From an uncultured bacterium (lineage in GTDB: Bacteria; Cyanobacteriota; Vampirovibrionia; Gastranaerophilales; Gastranaerophilaceae): a DNA stretch of 8,753 nucleotides. The notes beneath the pieces are model-generated. The model saw only the letters and a program-made list of their open reading frames with translations. It was not told where the DNA came from and ran no database searches. Positions 1 to 4,690 of the stretch are shown here, piece after piece. Both the position numbers and the translations under genes were made by a program. Position 1 is the first letter of the stretch; each line of letters opens with the position of its first letter. The stretch covers positions 1-8,753 of the forward strand of contig CAMHDG010000053.1 in NCBI GenBank assembly GCA_946183815.1, given 5' to 3'.

Positions 1-536
1 TTTGAGATTCTTTTTCCGTAATTATCCCAAGGAAAAATATCAACGAATAAGTGTGGACATTTTTTATGCTGAATTTTTATAATACATTGACACGTGTTAG
101 TTGGACTTTTTACATATCCTGCAAAGATATCAGGATTGCGACTTGATTTCTTAAATGCTTCAATTATTTTTTCATAATCTTCACGAAGCATTGCGGTATC
201 AATGTCATCATCCCAAGGGATAAAACCTTTATGGCGGACAGCTCCGAGTAATGTTCCGCCATCAAGCCAATATATCAATCCGTTTTGCTTACAAACATAG
301 TCCAATTCTTTTAAAAGTGCGAGATTAGCAAGTTGAATATCTCTTATCTGACCTGTAGCAGGCGGGATTGTAGTTATATCAATATTATTCTTTTTGTAGT
401 AATAATACGGGCTTTCCTTTCTCTTTTTGGCAAACGCTCTCTTGGGAAACTTGATTTTCAGCCCGAACAAACGTAATATATGGTGTGTTTCACCATAATC
501 AGATATTGAAAATATATTCTCTAATATGTTTGTCAT
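1..536 (-). CDS. LicD family phosphotransferase, partial (3' end beyond the left edge)
   Basis: My own translation of the minus strand gives 178 residues from ATG at 536-534, open to the window edge. The start is supported by GAGGA four to five bases upstream. The LicD signature is clear: LDGGTLLGAVRHKGFIPWDDDID at about residues 91-113, split here as LDGGTLLGAV (91-100) and GFIPWDDDID (104-113), then LFVDIFPWD (163-171). These are the nucleotidyltransferase-fold metal and substrate motifs of the family. LicD proteins transfer phosphocholine or related phospho-groups to cell-surface glycans or teichoic acids; the actual donor here cannot be told. Residues 4-30 (ILENIFSISDYGETHH, then ILRLFGLKIKF) form a leader that I associate with glycosyltransferases and LicD proteins in glycan clusters of several gut bacteria. 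It follows the XRE gene and a gene-start remnant on the same strand. Family assignment is firm; substrate is unknown. Confidence 0.9.
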   Translation of the reverse strand, partial: MTNILENIFSISDYGETHHILRLFGLKIKFPKRAFAKKRKESPYYYYKKNNIDITTIPPATGQIRDIQLANLALLKELDYVCKQNGLIYWLDGGTLLGAVRHKGFIPWDDDIDTAMLREDYEKIIEAFKKSSRNPDIFAGYVKSPTNTCQCIIKIQHKKCPHLFVDIFPWDNYGKRIS

Positions 537-580
537 TAAATTCCTCTTTGCTTGCTCATAATAATAAATTTGCTTATCAT

Positions 581-655
581 ACCTCTCCCGCATTTGTAAC
601 TGTTTTGGCAAGCAAAACAGAACAACTGCTCCCTCTCCTACTCTTTAGGAGAGGA
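581..655 (+). repeat. Dispersed palindromic repeat, copy A
   Basis: Non-coding, with two perfect hairpins. The first pairs CTGTTTTG (600-607) with CAAAACAG (613-620) around loop GCAAG. The second pairs CCTCTCCT (632-639) with AGGAGAGG (647-654) around a 7-base loop. The copy at 2526-2603 on the opposite strand shares, in the same order, CTCnCCCGC, TAAnnTTTT, CAAGCAAAA, CTG and CCTCTCC. Copy A separates the LicD start from the gene-start remnant. Confidence 0.75.
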
Positions 656-727
656 AATATTTTCTCGGTGGATTTCCCCATAATCTGATATTGAAAATAT
701 GTTTTGTATAAAACTACTTACACTCAT
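638..727 (-). pseudogene. Remnant of a second LicD/glycosyltransferase-type gene start
   Basis: A 29-codon frame runs from ATG at 727-725 to TAG at 640-638, with AGAGAAG just upstream of the ATG as a plausible ribosome binding site. Residues 6-20 (FIQNIFSISDYGEIH) match the leader of the neighbouring LicD protein (ILENIFSISDYGETH). At DNA level positions 676-700 match 491-515 at 23 of 25 bases. After residue 20 the similarity stops, the frame enters the palindromic repeat at 581-655, and the stop codon lies inside that repeat. What remains is therefore the 5' end of a paralogous surface-glycan gene whose body has been lost. It could still be translated as a short peptide, but a function is unlikely. 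Confidence 0.7.
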
Positions 728-777
728 TTCTTCTCTTTACTATTTTTAAATTCACATCTCAAAGGACTGATTAGTGT

Positions 778-1134
778 TTACCCCACATTGACCCCGACAC
801 CTGCACCCATTGTCTTTAAGAAAGACAACACTGCCTGCTGTTGTGTGTTTGTGAAATTTCCTAATAATGAAATTATTTCGTACATAGTTGACGATACGCT
901 TTCATTTTTCATTCTCAAAGGCGACAAATCTATATGCAAAGCCTCGGTCAGTCTAAAAAACGTCTGCAAACTAGGGGTGTATTCCCCTCTTTCAATTCGG
1001 GAATAATGTTGAACACTTATCCCTATCAAATCTGCAACTTCTTGCTGTTTTAACCCCAACAATTTTCGCTGTCCTTTGATAAGTTTACCCAAGTTTTCTA
1101 ACTGAATATCTTTCCCTTCGATATTCCCCTGCAT
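778..1134 (-). CDS. XRE-family helix-turn-helix transcriptional regulator
   Basis: A 118-residue DNA-binding protein with one Cro/C1-type domain at about residues 12-71. Its recognition region is QQEVADLIGISVQHYSRIER (30-49), followed by the usual P-S-L-xx-F-xx-L-xE-AL helix (54-66). The tail (about 82-118) is not conserved in a way I recognise and may serve dimerisation. I chose ATG at 1134 because AGGAG lies 10 bases upstream; an in-frame GTG at 1158 would add eight residues but lacks a ribosome binding site. It diverges from the XRE gene at 1242. The promoter for this gene overlaps an 18-bp palindrome and a second palindrome lies just downstream, so autoregulation is likely. Target genes may include the divergent regulator and the glycan gene downstream on the same strand; this is inference. 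Confidence 0.88.
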   Translation of the reverse strand: MQGNIEGKDIQLENLGKLIKGQRKLLGLKQQEVADLIGISVQHYSRIERGEYTPSLQTFFRLTEALHIDLSPLRMKNESVSSTMYEIISLLGNFTNTQQQAVLSFLKTMGAGVGVNVG

Positions 1135-1165
1135 TACGGTTACACTCCTATTTATCACCTTATTC

Positions 1166-1183
1166 TGTTCTCGTACGAGAACA
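1166..1183. promoter_or_regulatory. Operator palindrome 1 (18 bp, perfect)
   Basis: The sequence TGTTCTCGTACGAGAACA is a perfect 9+9 palindrome. It lies between the two divergent XRE genes, immediately downstream of the predicted transcription start of the leftward gene. It shares TGTTCT/AGAACA ends with the palindrome at 1185-1202, with centres 19 bp apart. A binding site for one or both XRE proteins is the simplest reading. Confidence 0.75.
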
Positions 1184-1184
1184 C

Positions 1185-1202
1185 TGTTCTCATATTAGAA
1201 CA
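1185..1202. promoter_or_regulatory. Operator palindrome 2 (18 bp, near-perfect)
   Basis: The sequence TGTTCTCATATTAGAACA has perfect 6-bp arms identical to those of operator 1 and one mismatched pair further in. It covers the predicted -10 box of the leftward XRE gene, so a bound protein would block RNA polymerase there. Confidence 0.72.
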
Positions 1203-1220
1203 ATAATAAAAAATATGCAA
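1192..1220 (-). promoter_or_regulatory. Promoter of the leftward XRE gene
   Basis: Read on the minus strand, TTGCAT (1220-1215) and TAATAT (1197-1192) are separated by exactly 17 bases, a good sigma-70 type promoter. The expected start of transcription is near 1185, giving a leader of about 50 bases that contains operator 1. No equally good promoter is visible for the rightward gene. Confidence 0.65.
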
Positions 1221-1241
1221 CACACAAAATAAGACAAATTT

Positions 1242-1496
1242 ATGCAAGAAAAGAAAAACAAGATTTTAAGGGCTTTGGCAAAAGTCGTTAGAAAAAGACG
1301 AGGAAAACTCTCAATTACACAACTGTCACTATCCGTAGATGTTAGTAAGTCAATATGGTCTATGATAGAAAAAGCACACCGAGATACGCAACTCACAACA
1401 CTATTTAGAGTTGCGGAAGCACTCTACATGAAACCTTCTCAACTAATATATGAGGTCGAAAAAGAACTCGGTGACGAATTTACCGCCATCTTGTAG
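1242..1496 (+). CDS. Small XRE-family helix-turn-helix regulator
   Basis: An 84-residue protein that is little more than a Cro/C1-type DNA-binding domain. Helices 2 and 3 fall at about residues 25-44 (ITQLSLSVDVSKSIWSMIEK), followed by TLFRVAEALYMKPSQLI (53-69), the typical closing helices. The N-terminus is strongly basic (KK, RKRRGK). ATG at 1242 is the first start, but no clear ribosome binding site precedes it, so translation may be weak. It diverges from the larger XRE gene across two palindromic operators and is followed after 97 bases by a pair of small putative membrane-protein genes on the same strand. It may regulate those or act as the antagonist of its divergent partner, as in Cro/CI-type switches; no prophage genes are present to support a phage origin. 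Confidence 0.85.
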   Translation: MQEKKNKILRALAKVVRKRRGKLSITQLSLSVDVSKSIWSMIEKAHRDTQLTTLFRVAEALYMKPSQLIYEVEKELGDEFTAIL

Positions 1497-1520
1497 AATG
1501 TAACAAATATTTTACATTCT
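1495..1520. other. Palindrome at the end of the small XRE gene (hairpin or operator)
   Basis: AGAATGTAA (1495-1503) pairs perfectly with TTACATTCT (1512-1520) around an 8-base loop, beginning inside the stop codon of the upstream gene. There is no following T-run, so it is a poor intrinsic terminator. It may be a transcript-end hairpin, or an operator for the downstream gene pair. Confidence 0.5.
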
Positions 1521-1547
1521 GATTACAATATAGCAAAATTTTTTATT

Positions 1548-1568
1548 TATGATTTATTATAAATCATA
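1548..1568. promoter_or_regulatory. Palindrome upstream of the small membrane-protein pair
   Basis: TATGATTTA (1548-1556) and TAAATCATA (1560-1568) form a perfect inverted repeat around TTA. It lies 25 bases before the ATG at 1594, in an AT-rich stretch where a promoter is expected. It could be an operator or a 5' leader hairpin. I could not settle on a -35/-10 pair here. Confidence 0.4.
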
Positions 1569-1593
1569 CCAACAGGAAATTTAGGAGAAGAAT

Positions 1594-2052
1594 ATGAACT
1601 TATCTATCAACCCAATGACGTCACTTAAGTCTATGCCAAAATTCACAGGATACACCGAATACATTGATGACAACTATCGTGACTCAAGTGACAGTGATGA
1701 CAACGATTACAAGGTTGATTACGATACATACGAAAGCGACTTAAAAAGAGCAGAAATAAAAGGTTTCAACGAAGGGTTTTTCTCAGGAGCATTAGGAATG
1801 ACTCTTTTAGGAGTGATTTTCGGAGCAACAGGTTCTAATAATGAAACAAAACAAACTAACGAATTTATAGATAACATCTCTAAAATCGCTTCATCAGACA
1901 GCATAAAACAGAACGAATTTTCAGTGAAAGATATGAACAAAGACAACCATCCTGACCTCGTTCTCTACAAAAAAGACGGTTCAAAGGTTATTGTCGATTT
2001 GAAAAACCAACAAATTAATACAAAACAAAAGAAACTCGATGTTATTAAATAA
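1594..2052 (+). CDS. Hypothetical small membrane protein with an acidic N-terminus and a Ca-binding-like loop
   Basis: I do not recognise this 152-residue protein. It starts at ATG 1594 with AGGAGA six bases upstream. Residues 15-20 read PKFTGY, a short tag I associate with many proteins of gut Melainabacteria. Residues 22-49 are very rich in Asp, Ser and Tyr. A glycine-rich hydrophobic segment (61-80, with GxxxG-like spacing) could span the membrane once. The C-terminal part contains D113-x-N115-x-D117-x-x-x-D121 followed by LVLYKKDGSKV, resembling the calcium loops of FG-GAP/VCBS or EF-hand modules. The next gene starts 12 bases downstream, so the two are almost certainly co-transcribed. 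No enzymatic motif is visible. Confidence 0.8.
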   Translation: MNLSINPMTSLKSMPKFTGYTEYIDDNYRDSSDSDDNDYKVDYDTYESDLKRAEIKGFNEGFFSGALGMTLLGVIFGATGSNNETKQTNEFIDNISKIASSDSIKQNEFSVKDMNKDNHPDLVLYKKDGSKVIVDLKNQQINTKQKKLDVIK

Positions 2053-2064
2053 GGGTAAAAGAAC

Positions 2065-2466
2065 ATGCTTGATTTAAAAATTGAAAAAACATTAGACTCA
2101 AACAAAGTCCTTATTACTGAAAAAAATATTATTAACAAGAAACGACCAACACGATACTATGTTGTGCCAGGGGAAAGTGCTGACGGTTTTATCAGCGGAC
2201 GAAAAAGCCTCGATAACACCGATAAACTAAGCCTCGCCGGCTATACCGTATTATCAACTCTCGTTGGGGTTACCTTCTTTAAAGCCTTCAAAAAACCTGC
2301 CCTCAAACTTATTACAGGTTTTGGCTCAGGACTCGCTGCTTTCGCAGGTGCAATAGCGATTGACTCAAAAATAGACGAACAAGCAAACAAAAACCTCTTT
2401 GAAAGAACAGGGGCAGAAGAAATTACAAATAACGAAGATAAATTAAAGTCTATCCTTAATAAATAA
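2065..2466 (+). CDS. Hypothetical small protein with two predicted membrane segments
   Basis: A 133-residue protein of unknown family. After a charged N-terminal half (basic cluster KKRPTR at 25-30), two hydrophobic stretches occur at about 57-72 (LAGYTVLSTLVGVTFF) and 80-99 (rich in Gly and Ala), separated by a short lysine-bearing turn (KAFKKPALK). This fits a membrane hairpin. The last 30 residues are charged. It follows the preceding gene by 12 bases, with only a weak ribosome binding site (GGGTAAAAG), suggesting translational coupling. Hairpin proteins of this size can be holin-like, toxin-like or envelope accessory proteins; nothing here decides among them. Confidence 0.78.
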   Translation: MLDLKIEKTLDSNKVLITEKNIINKKRPTRYYVVPGESADGFISGRKSLDNTDKLSLAGYTVLSTLVGVTFFKAFKKPALKLITGFGSGLAAFAGAIAIDSKIDEQANKNLFERTGAEEITNNEDKLKSILNK

Positions 2467-2475
2467 GGCAGTAAA

Positions 2476-2506
2476 TGTCATTGCGAGTGCTTTGCACGAA
2501 GCAATA
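2476..2506 (+). repeat. TGTCATTGCGAG-type interspersed repeat
   Basis: Starts TGTCATTGCGAG and contains the small hairpin GTGC-TTT-GCAC (2487-2497) flanked by TTGC (2481-2484) and GCAA (2501-2504). Similar 'TGTCATTGCGAGC...GAAGCAAT' elements are familiar as dispersed intergenic repeats in many bacteria. An inverted relative lies at 2877-2906. Confidence 0.65.
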
Positions 2507-2525
2507 ACAGGCTTGAGTAGTAAGC

Positions 2526-2603
2526 CCCTAACCTCTACCTCTGGGAGAGGTCGCCAGTCTTAATTTTTGCTTGTCAAAAATTTTAGAGTGGCGGGTGAGG
2601 GTC
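2526..2603 (-). repeat. Dispersed palindromic repeat, copy B
   Basis: Inverted relative to copy A at 581-655 and alignable with it over its length. Hairpin one pairs AATTTTTG (2562-2569) with CAAAAATT (2575-2582) around a 5-base loop. Hairpin two pairs ACCTCTACC (2531-2539) with GGGAGAGGT (2543-2551), eight of nine pairs. The three outer pairs of hairpin one differ from copy A but still pair, which points to conserved structure. Confidence 0.72.
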
Positions 2604-2659
2604 TGTTCTCATCGTCTGTTATCATGATTCATTTAAAGGTCTTGTTACCTTTTCACGAG

Positions 2660-2680
2660 ATACTGAAACAAGTTCGGAAT
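2660..2680. repeat. CTGAA-ACAAG-TTCGG palindromic repeat remnant
   Basis: CTGAA (2663-2667) and TTCGG (2673-2677) can form a hairpin, one pair being G-U, with loop ACAAG. The surrounding bases resemble the widespread 'GAGATnCTGAAACAAGTTCAG' intergenic repeats. Only one degenerate copy is present. Confidence 0.4.
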
Positions 2681-2744
2681 AATTAGGTTTATGGTGCTAC
2701 GTTGCAATTTTCTAATTTCAATTTCCCATCTTGATAAGTTCTAA

Positions 2745-2781
2745 ACCCTCACTCTAGCCCTCTCTCAGAGGGATAGGGGAT
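2745..2781 (+). repeat. Dispersed palindromic repeat, partial copy C
   Basis: ACCCTCACTC is followed by CCCTCT (2758-2763), loop CTC and AGAGGG (2767-2772), then ATAGGGG. It corresponds to the two ends of copies A and B (the CCCTCAC edge and the CCTCTCC hairpin) with the CAAGCAAAA hairpin missing. Confidence 0.55.
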
Positions 2782-2840
2782 ATCGAACGAGATATACAGT
2801 GAACTTTACGCTTTCCTCTTTTTTCATTTTGAATTAAAAA

Positions 2841-2870
2841 ACTTTCCACTTTCAACTCTCCACTTATTAA
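2841..2870 (+). repeat. 7-bp tandem array 1 (ACTTTCM-like)
   Basis: Four heptamers in register, ACTTTCC, ACTTTCA, ACTCTCC and ACTTATT, end with AA. The same ending, ACTTATTAA, closes the second array at 2926-2962. No coding or regulatory role is evident. Confidence 0.6.
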
Positions 2871-2876
2871 GTCGGC

Positions 2877-2906
2877 TGGATTGCCACGCTATCGCTCGAA
2901 ATGACA
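2877..2906 (-). repeat. TGTCATTTCGAG-type interspersed repeat, inverted
   Basis: The minus strand reads TGTCATTTCGAG followed by a GGCAAT end, matching the repeat at 2476-2506 at 11 of its first 12 bases but in opposite orientation. The two face each other across about 430 bp. It sits between the two 7-bp arrays. Confidence 0.62.
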
Positions 2907-2925
2907 TGCTTTACGACAAAGTAAT

Positions 2926-2962
2926 ACTTTCAACTTTCAACTTTCAACTTTTAACTTATTAA
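2926..2962 (+). repeat. 7-bp tandem array 2 (ACTTTCA)
   Basis: Five heptamers in register: ACTTTCA three times, then ACTTTTA and ACTTATT, closed by AA. It ends five bases before the -35 box of the downstream promoter, so changes in copy number would alter the sequence directly upstream of that promoter. Confidence 0.7.
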
Positions 2963-2966
2963 CATA

Positions 2967-2995
2967 TTGATTAATACAAAAAAAATTTATATAAT
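2967..2995 (+). promoter_or_regulatory. Promoter of the small charged protein and aroA unit
   Basis: TTGATT (2967-2972) and TATAAT (2990-2995) are separated by exactly 17 bases, with an A-run in the spacer. The -10 matches consensus fully. The predicted start is near 3002, giving a leader of about 20 bases with the ribosome binding site CGGAGAG before ATG 3024. Confidence 0.8.
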
Positions 2996-3023
2996 AATAG
3001 CCGTAATCTAATCGGAGAGTGTT

Positions 3024-3401
3024 ATGTTTAATTTTATCAATAATTTCTTTCGTTCAGCCGAGCAACAGGCAGTAGAAAGTTCTACATCAAGTGATGACGG
3101 AAATCAAAAAAAAGAGCAAGAACAAAAGAAAGAAGAAAAAAAATACCTTGAACAAGAAGAAGCAGACGAAGTAAGAATTGGCGGACGTCCTGAACTCACT
3201 GAAGACGAGGTCTATGCAATGACCGTTGACTACGTTAACAAACTAAAATCTGAACGCTCTGATGACGAAAAAGTGTGCAAAAAATTAGACAAATTTTTAG
3301 AGAATTTTAATGTTAAAAAATTTATGAGAAACAACCCGCACATGACATATCCTGATTTTTACATGGTAATATATAACGAAACAGCGTCTATATTAAATTA
3401 G
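3024..3401 (+). CDS. Hypothetical charged protein ahead of aroA
   Basis: A 125-residue protein that I cannot place in a family. The start has a strong site (GGAGAG, five to six bases before the ATG). An amphipathic, Phe-rich N-terminus (MFNFINNFF) could lie along a membrane. Residues 20-48 are low-complexity Ser/Asp then Lys/Glu/Gln, probably disordered or a short coiled coil. The remainder (about 57-125) is predicted mostly helical, with ELTEDEVYAMTVDYVNKLK (57-75) and a Tyr/Met-rich end. There is no signal peptide or catalytic motif. aroA begins 10 bases after its stop and lacks a good ribosome binding site of its own, so the two are likely one transcript with coupled translation. A functional link to the shikimate pathway is not implied. 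Confidence 0.8.
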   Translation: MFNFINNFFRSAEQQAVESSTSSDDGNQKKEQEQKKEEKKYLEQEEADEVRIGGRPELTEDEVYAMTVDYVNKLKSERSDDEKVCKKLDKFLENFNVKKFMRNNPHMTYPDFYMVIYNETASILN

Positions 3402-3411
3402 AAAAAAGATT

Positions 3412-4689
3412 ATGGTTGATATAAAAGTAAAAAAAGTAAATTCAGGGTTAAAAGGAACTGTTATAATACCCTCTGACAAATCAATATCGCACCGTTCTGT
3501 AATGTTTTCCTCATTAGCAAAAGGAAAATCAATTATTAACAATTTTTCAAACGGGGCAGACTGTATCTCTACAATGAATTTATTTAAAAGTCTTGGGGTT
3601 GAAATAAACAGAACCTCCGAAAAATCACTTGAAGTAATCTCAAACGGGATATTAAAGCCGCTAAAAGAAGAGTTAGACTGCGGTAATTCAGGTACAACAA
3701 TGAGATTATGCACAGGAATTTTAGCAGGTCAGAATTTTAACTCAATATTGTTCGGTGACGAAAGTCTTTCTAAAAGACCGATGCAAAGGGTAATTACCCC
3801 TATTGAACTAATGGGAGGTAGTATCACATCAAATGACGGCAAAGCCCCCTTAAAAATCAAAGGAACAGCCTTAAACGGAATTGAATATCATTCCCCCATT
3901 GCATCAGCACAAATTAAATCATGCGTTCTGCTGGCAGGGTTGCACGCAACAGGAAAAACAACCGTAATTGAACCATACATTTCAAGAAACCACACAGAAC
4001 TTATGCTTAAATATATGGGGGCAAATATTACCACACTTAATAATTCAACAACTGTTGAAAAATCAGAACTTGAGACAAGAGTGATTGATGTTGCGGGTGA
4101 CATATCATCTTCTGCATACTTTATTGTGGCAGGACTAATTATTCCTAATTCAGACATAGTCATAAAAAATGTAGGACTTAACCCCACAAGAACAGGCATT
4201 ATTGATGTTGTAAAAAGAATGGGCGGAAATATAGAAATTCTTAACCAAAATACCGTTTCCGGAGAATTAGTTGGAGATATAAGAGTAAAATATTCCCAAC
4301 TCAAAGGATGTTCAATATCAGGAGATGATATTCCAAGACTCATTGACGAATTACCTGTCATTGCTCTTTTAGCAACACAGGCGGATGGTGAAACAATTAT
4401 ATCCGATGCCCAAGATTTAAGAAAAAAAGAGTCTGACAGGATTACAACCATCACTAACGGACTTAATTCATTAGGCGGAAACATTCAGGAAAAACCTGAC
4501 GGGTTCATTATTAACGGAAAAACAATCCTAAAAGGCGATAAAGAACTTGAAGTTTTCCACGACCATAGACTTGCAATGACCTACTATGTTGCAGGTTTAA
4601 TCTGCGAAAAGGAAATCCTTATAAAAGAATTTCAGTGGGTAAATATATCATTCCCTGAATTTGAAAAACTATTCAATAACCTGTTCTAA
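3412..4689 (+). CDS. aroA: 3-phosphoshikimate 1-carboxyvinyltransferase (EPSP synthase)
   Basis: Catalyses the sixth shikimate step, joining phosphoenolpyruvate to shikimate-3-phosphate to give EPSP and phosphate on the route to chorismate and aromatic amino acids; cytosolic. At 425 residues it is full length. Visible motifs are SDKSISHR (21-28, with Lys23 and Arg28), GNSGTTMR (91-98), LSKRPM (119-124), SAQIK (165-169), RNHTE (192-196), GDISSSAYF (229-237), NPTRTG (257-262), IDELP (311-315, with the conserved Asp312), KESDR (339-343) and DHRLAM (384-389). All expected substrate-binding and catalytic positions appear intact. The SAQxK, RxHxE and NxTR motifs place it nearer the Bacillus/CP4-like class than the E. 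coli-like class. It sits 10 bases after a small gene and its stop is one base from that of the convergent gene at 4691. Confidence 0.97.
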   Translation: MVDIKVKKVNSGLKGTVIIPSDKSISHRSVMFSSLAKGKSIINNFSNGADCISTMNLFKSLGVEINRTSEKSLEVISNGILKPLKEELDCGNSGTTMRLCTGILAGQNFNSILFGDESLSKRPMQRVITPIELMGGSITSNDGKAPLKIKGTALNGIEYHSPIASAQIKSCVLLAGLHATGKTTVIEPYISRNHTELMLKYMGANITTLNNSTTVEKSELETRVIDVAGDISSSAYFIVAGLIIPNSDIVIKNVGLNPTRTGIIDVVKRMGGNIEILNQNTVSGELVGDIRVKYSQLKGCSISGDDIPRLIDELPVIALLATQADGETIISDAQDLRKKESDRITTITNGLNSLGGNIQEKPDGFIINGKTILKGDKELEVFHDHRLAMTYYVAGLICEKEILIKEFQWVNISFPEFEKLFNNLF

Positions 4690-4690
4690 A

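Larger units (their letters stand above)
2467..3023. other. 557-bp gene-free region built of short repeats
   Basis: No open frame with a ribosome binding site is seen on either strand. Reading left to right it holds a TGTCATTGCGAG-type repeat, copy B of the dispersed palindromic element, a CTGAA-ACAAG-TTCGG palindrome, partial copy C, a 7-bp tandem array, an inverted TGTCATTTCGAG-type repeat, a second 7-bp array and finally the promoter of the next operon. Each part is listed separately. Confidence 0.8.

Noticed and set aside
485..688. Rightward 67-residue frame over the LicD start and repeat A
   Set aside because: It crosses the complement of a LicD N-terminus and a palindromic repeat; no ribosome binding site.
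704..1006. Rightward 100-residue frame opposite the leftward XRE gene
   Set aside because: It is antisense to a clear helix-turn-helix protein, has no ribosome binding site and its product looks like nothing known.
1166..1202. LexA/SOS boxes
   Set aside because: The spacing and arms (TGTTCT-N6-AGAACA) do not fit the Gram-positive CGAAC-N4-GTTCG or E. coli CTGT-N8-ACAG boxes, and the neighbouring regulators are XRE, not LexA.
1190..1396. Leftward 68-residue frame
   Set aside because: Complement of the small XRE gene and its operators; the XRE frame has recognisable domain structure.
1495..1520. Rho-independent terminator
   Set aside because: The stem is AT-rich and no T-run follows on either strand.
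1242..2466. Prophage remnant
   Set aside because: Apart from the divergent XRE pair there is no integrase, structural or lysis gene, and no attachment-site duplication was seen.
2841..2962. CRISPR array
   Set aside because: The repeats are 7 bp in direct tandem without spacers.
2467..3023. Structured RNA gene or tRNA
   Set aside because: No cloverleaf, no known RNA motif; the structure seen is explained by short interspersed palindromes.
3888..4484. Leftward 198-residue frame inside aroA
   Set aside because: Antisense shadow of aroA, whose motifs run unbroken through this stretch.
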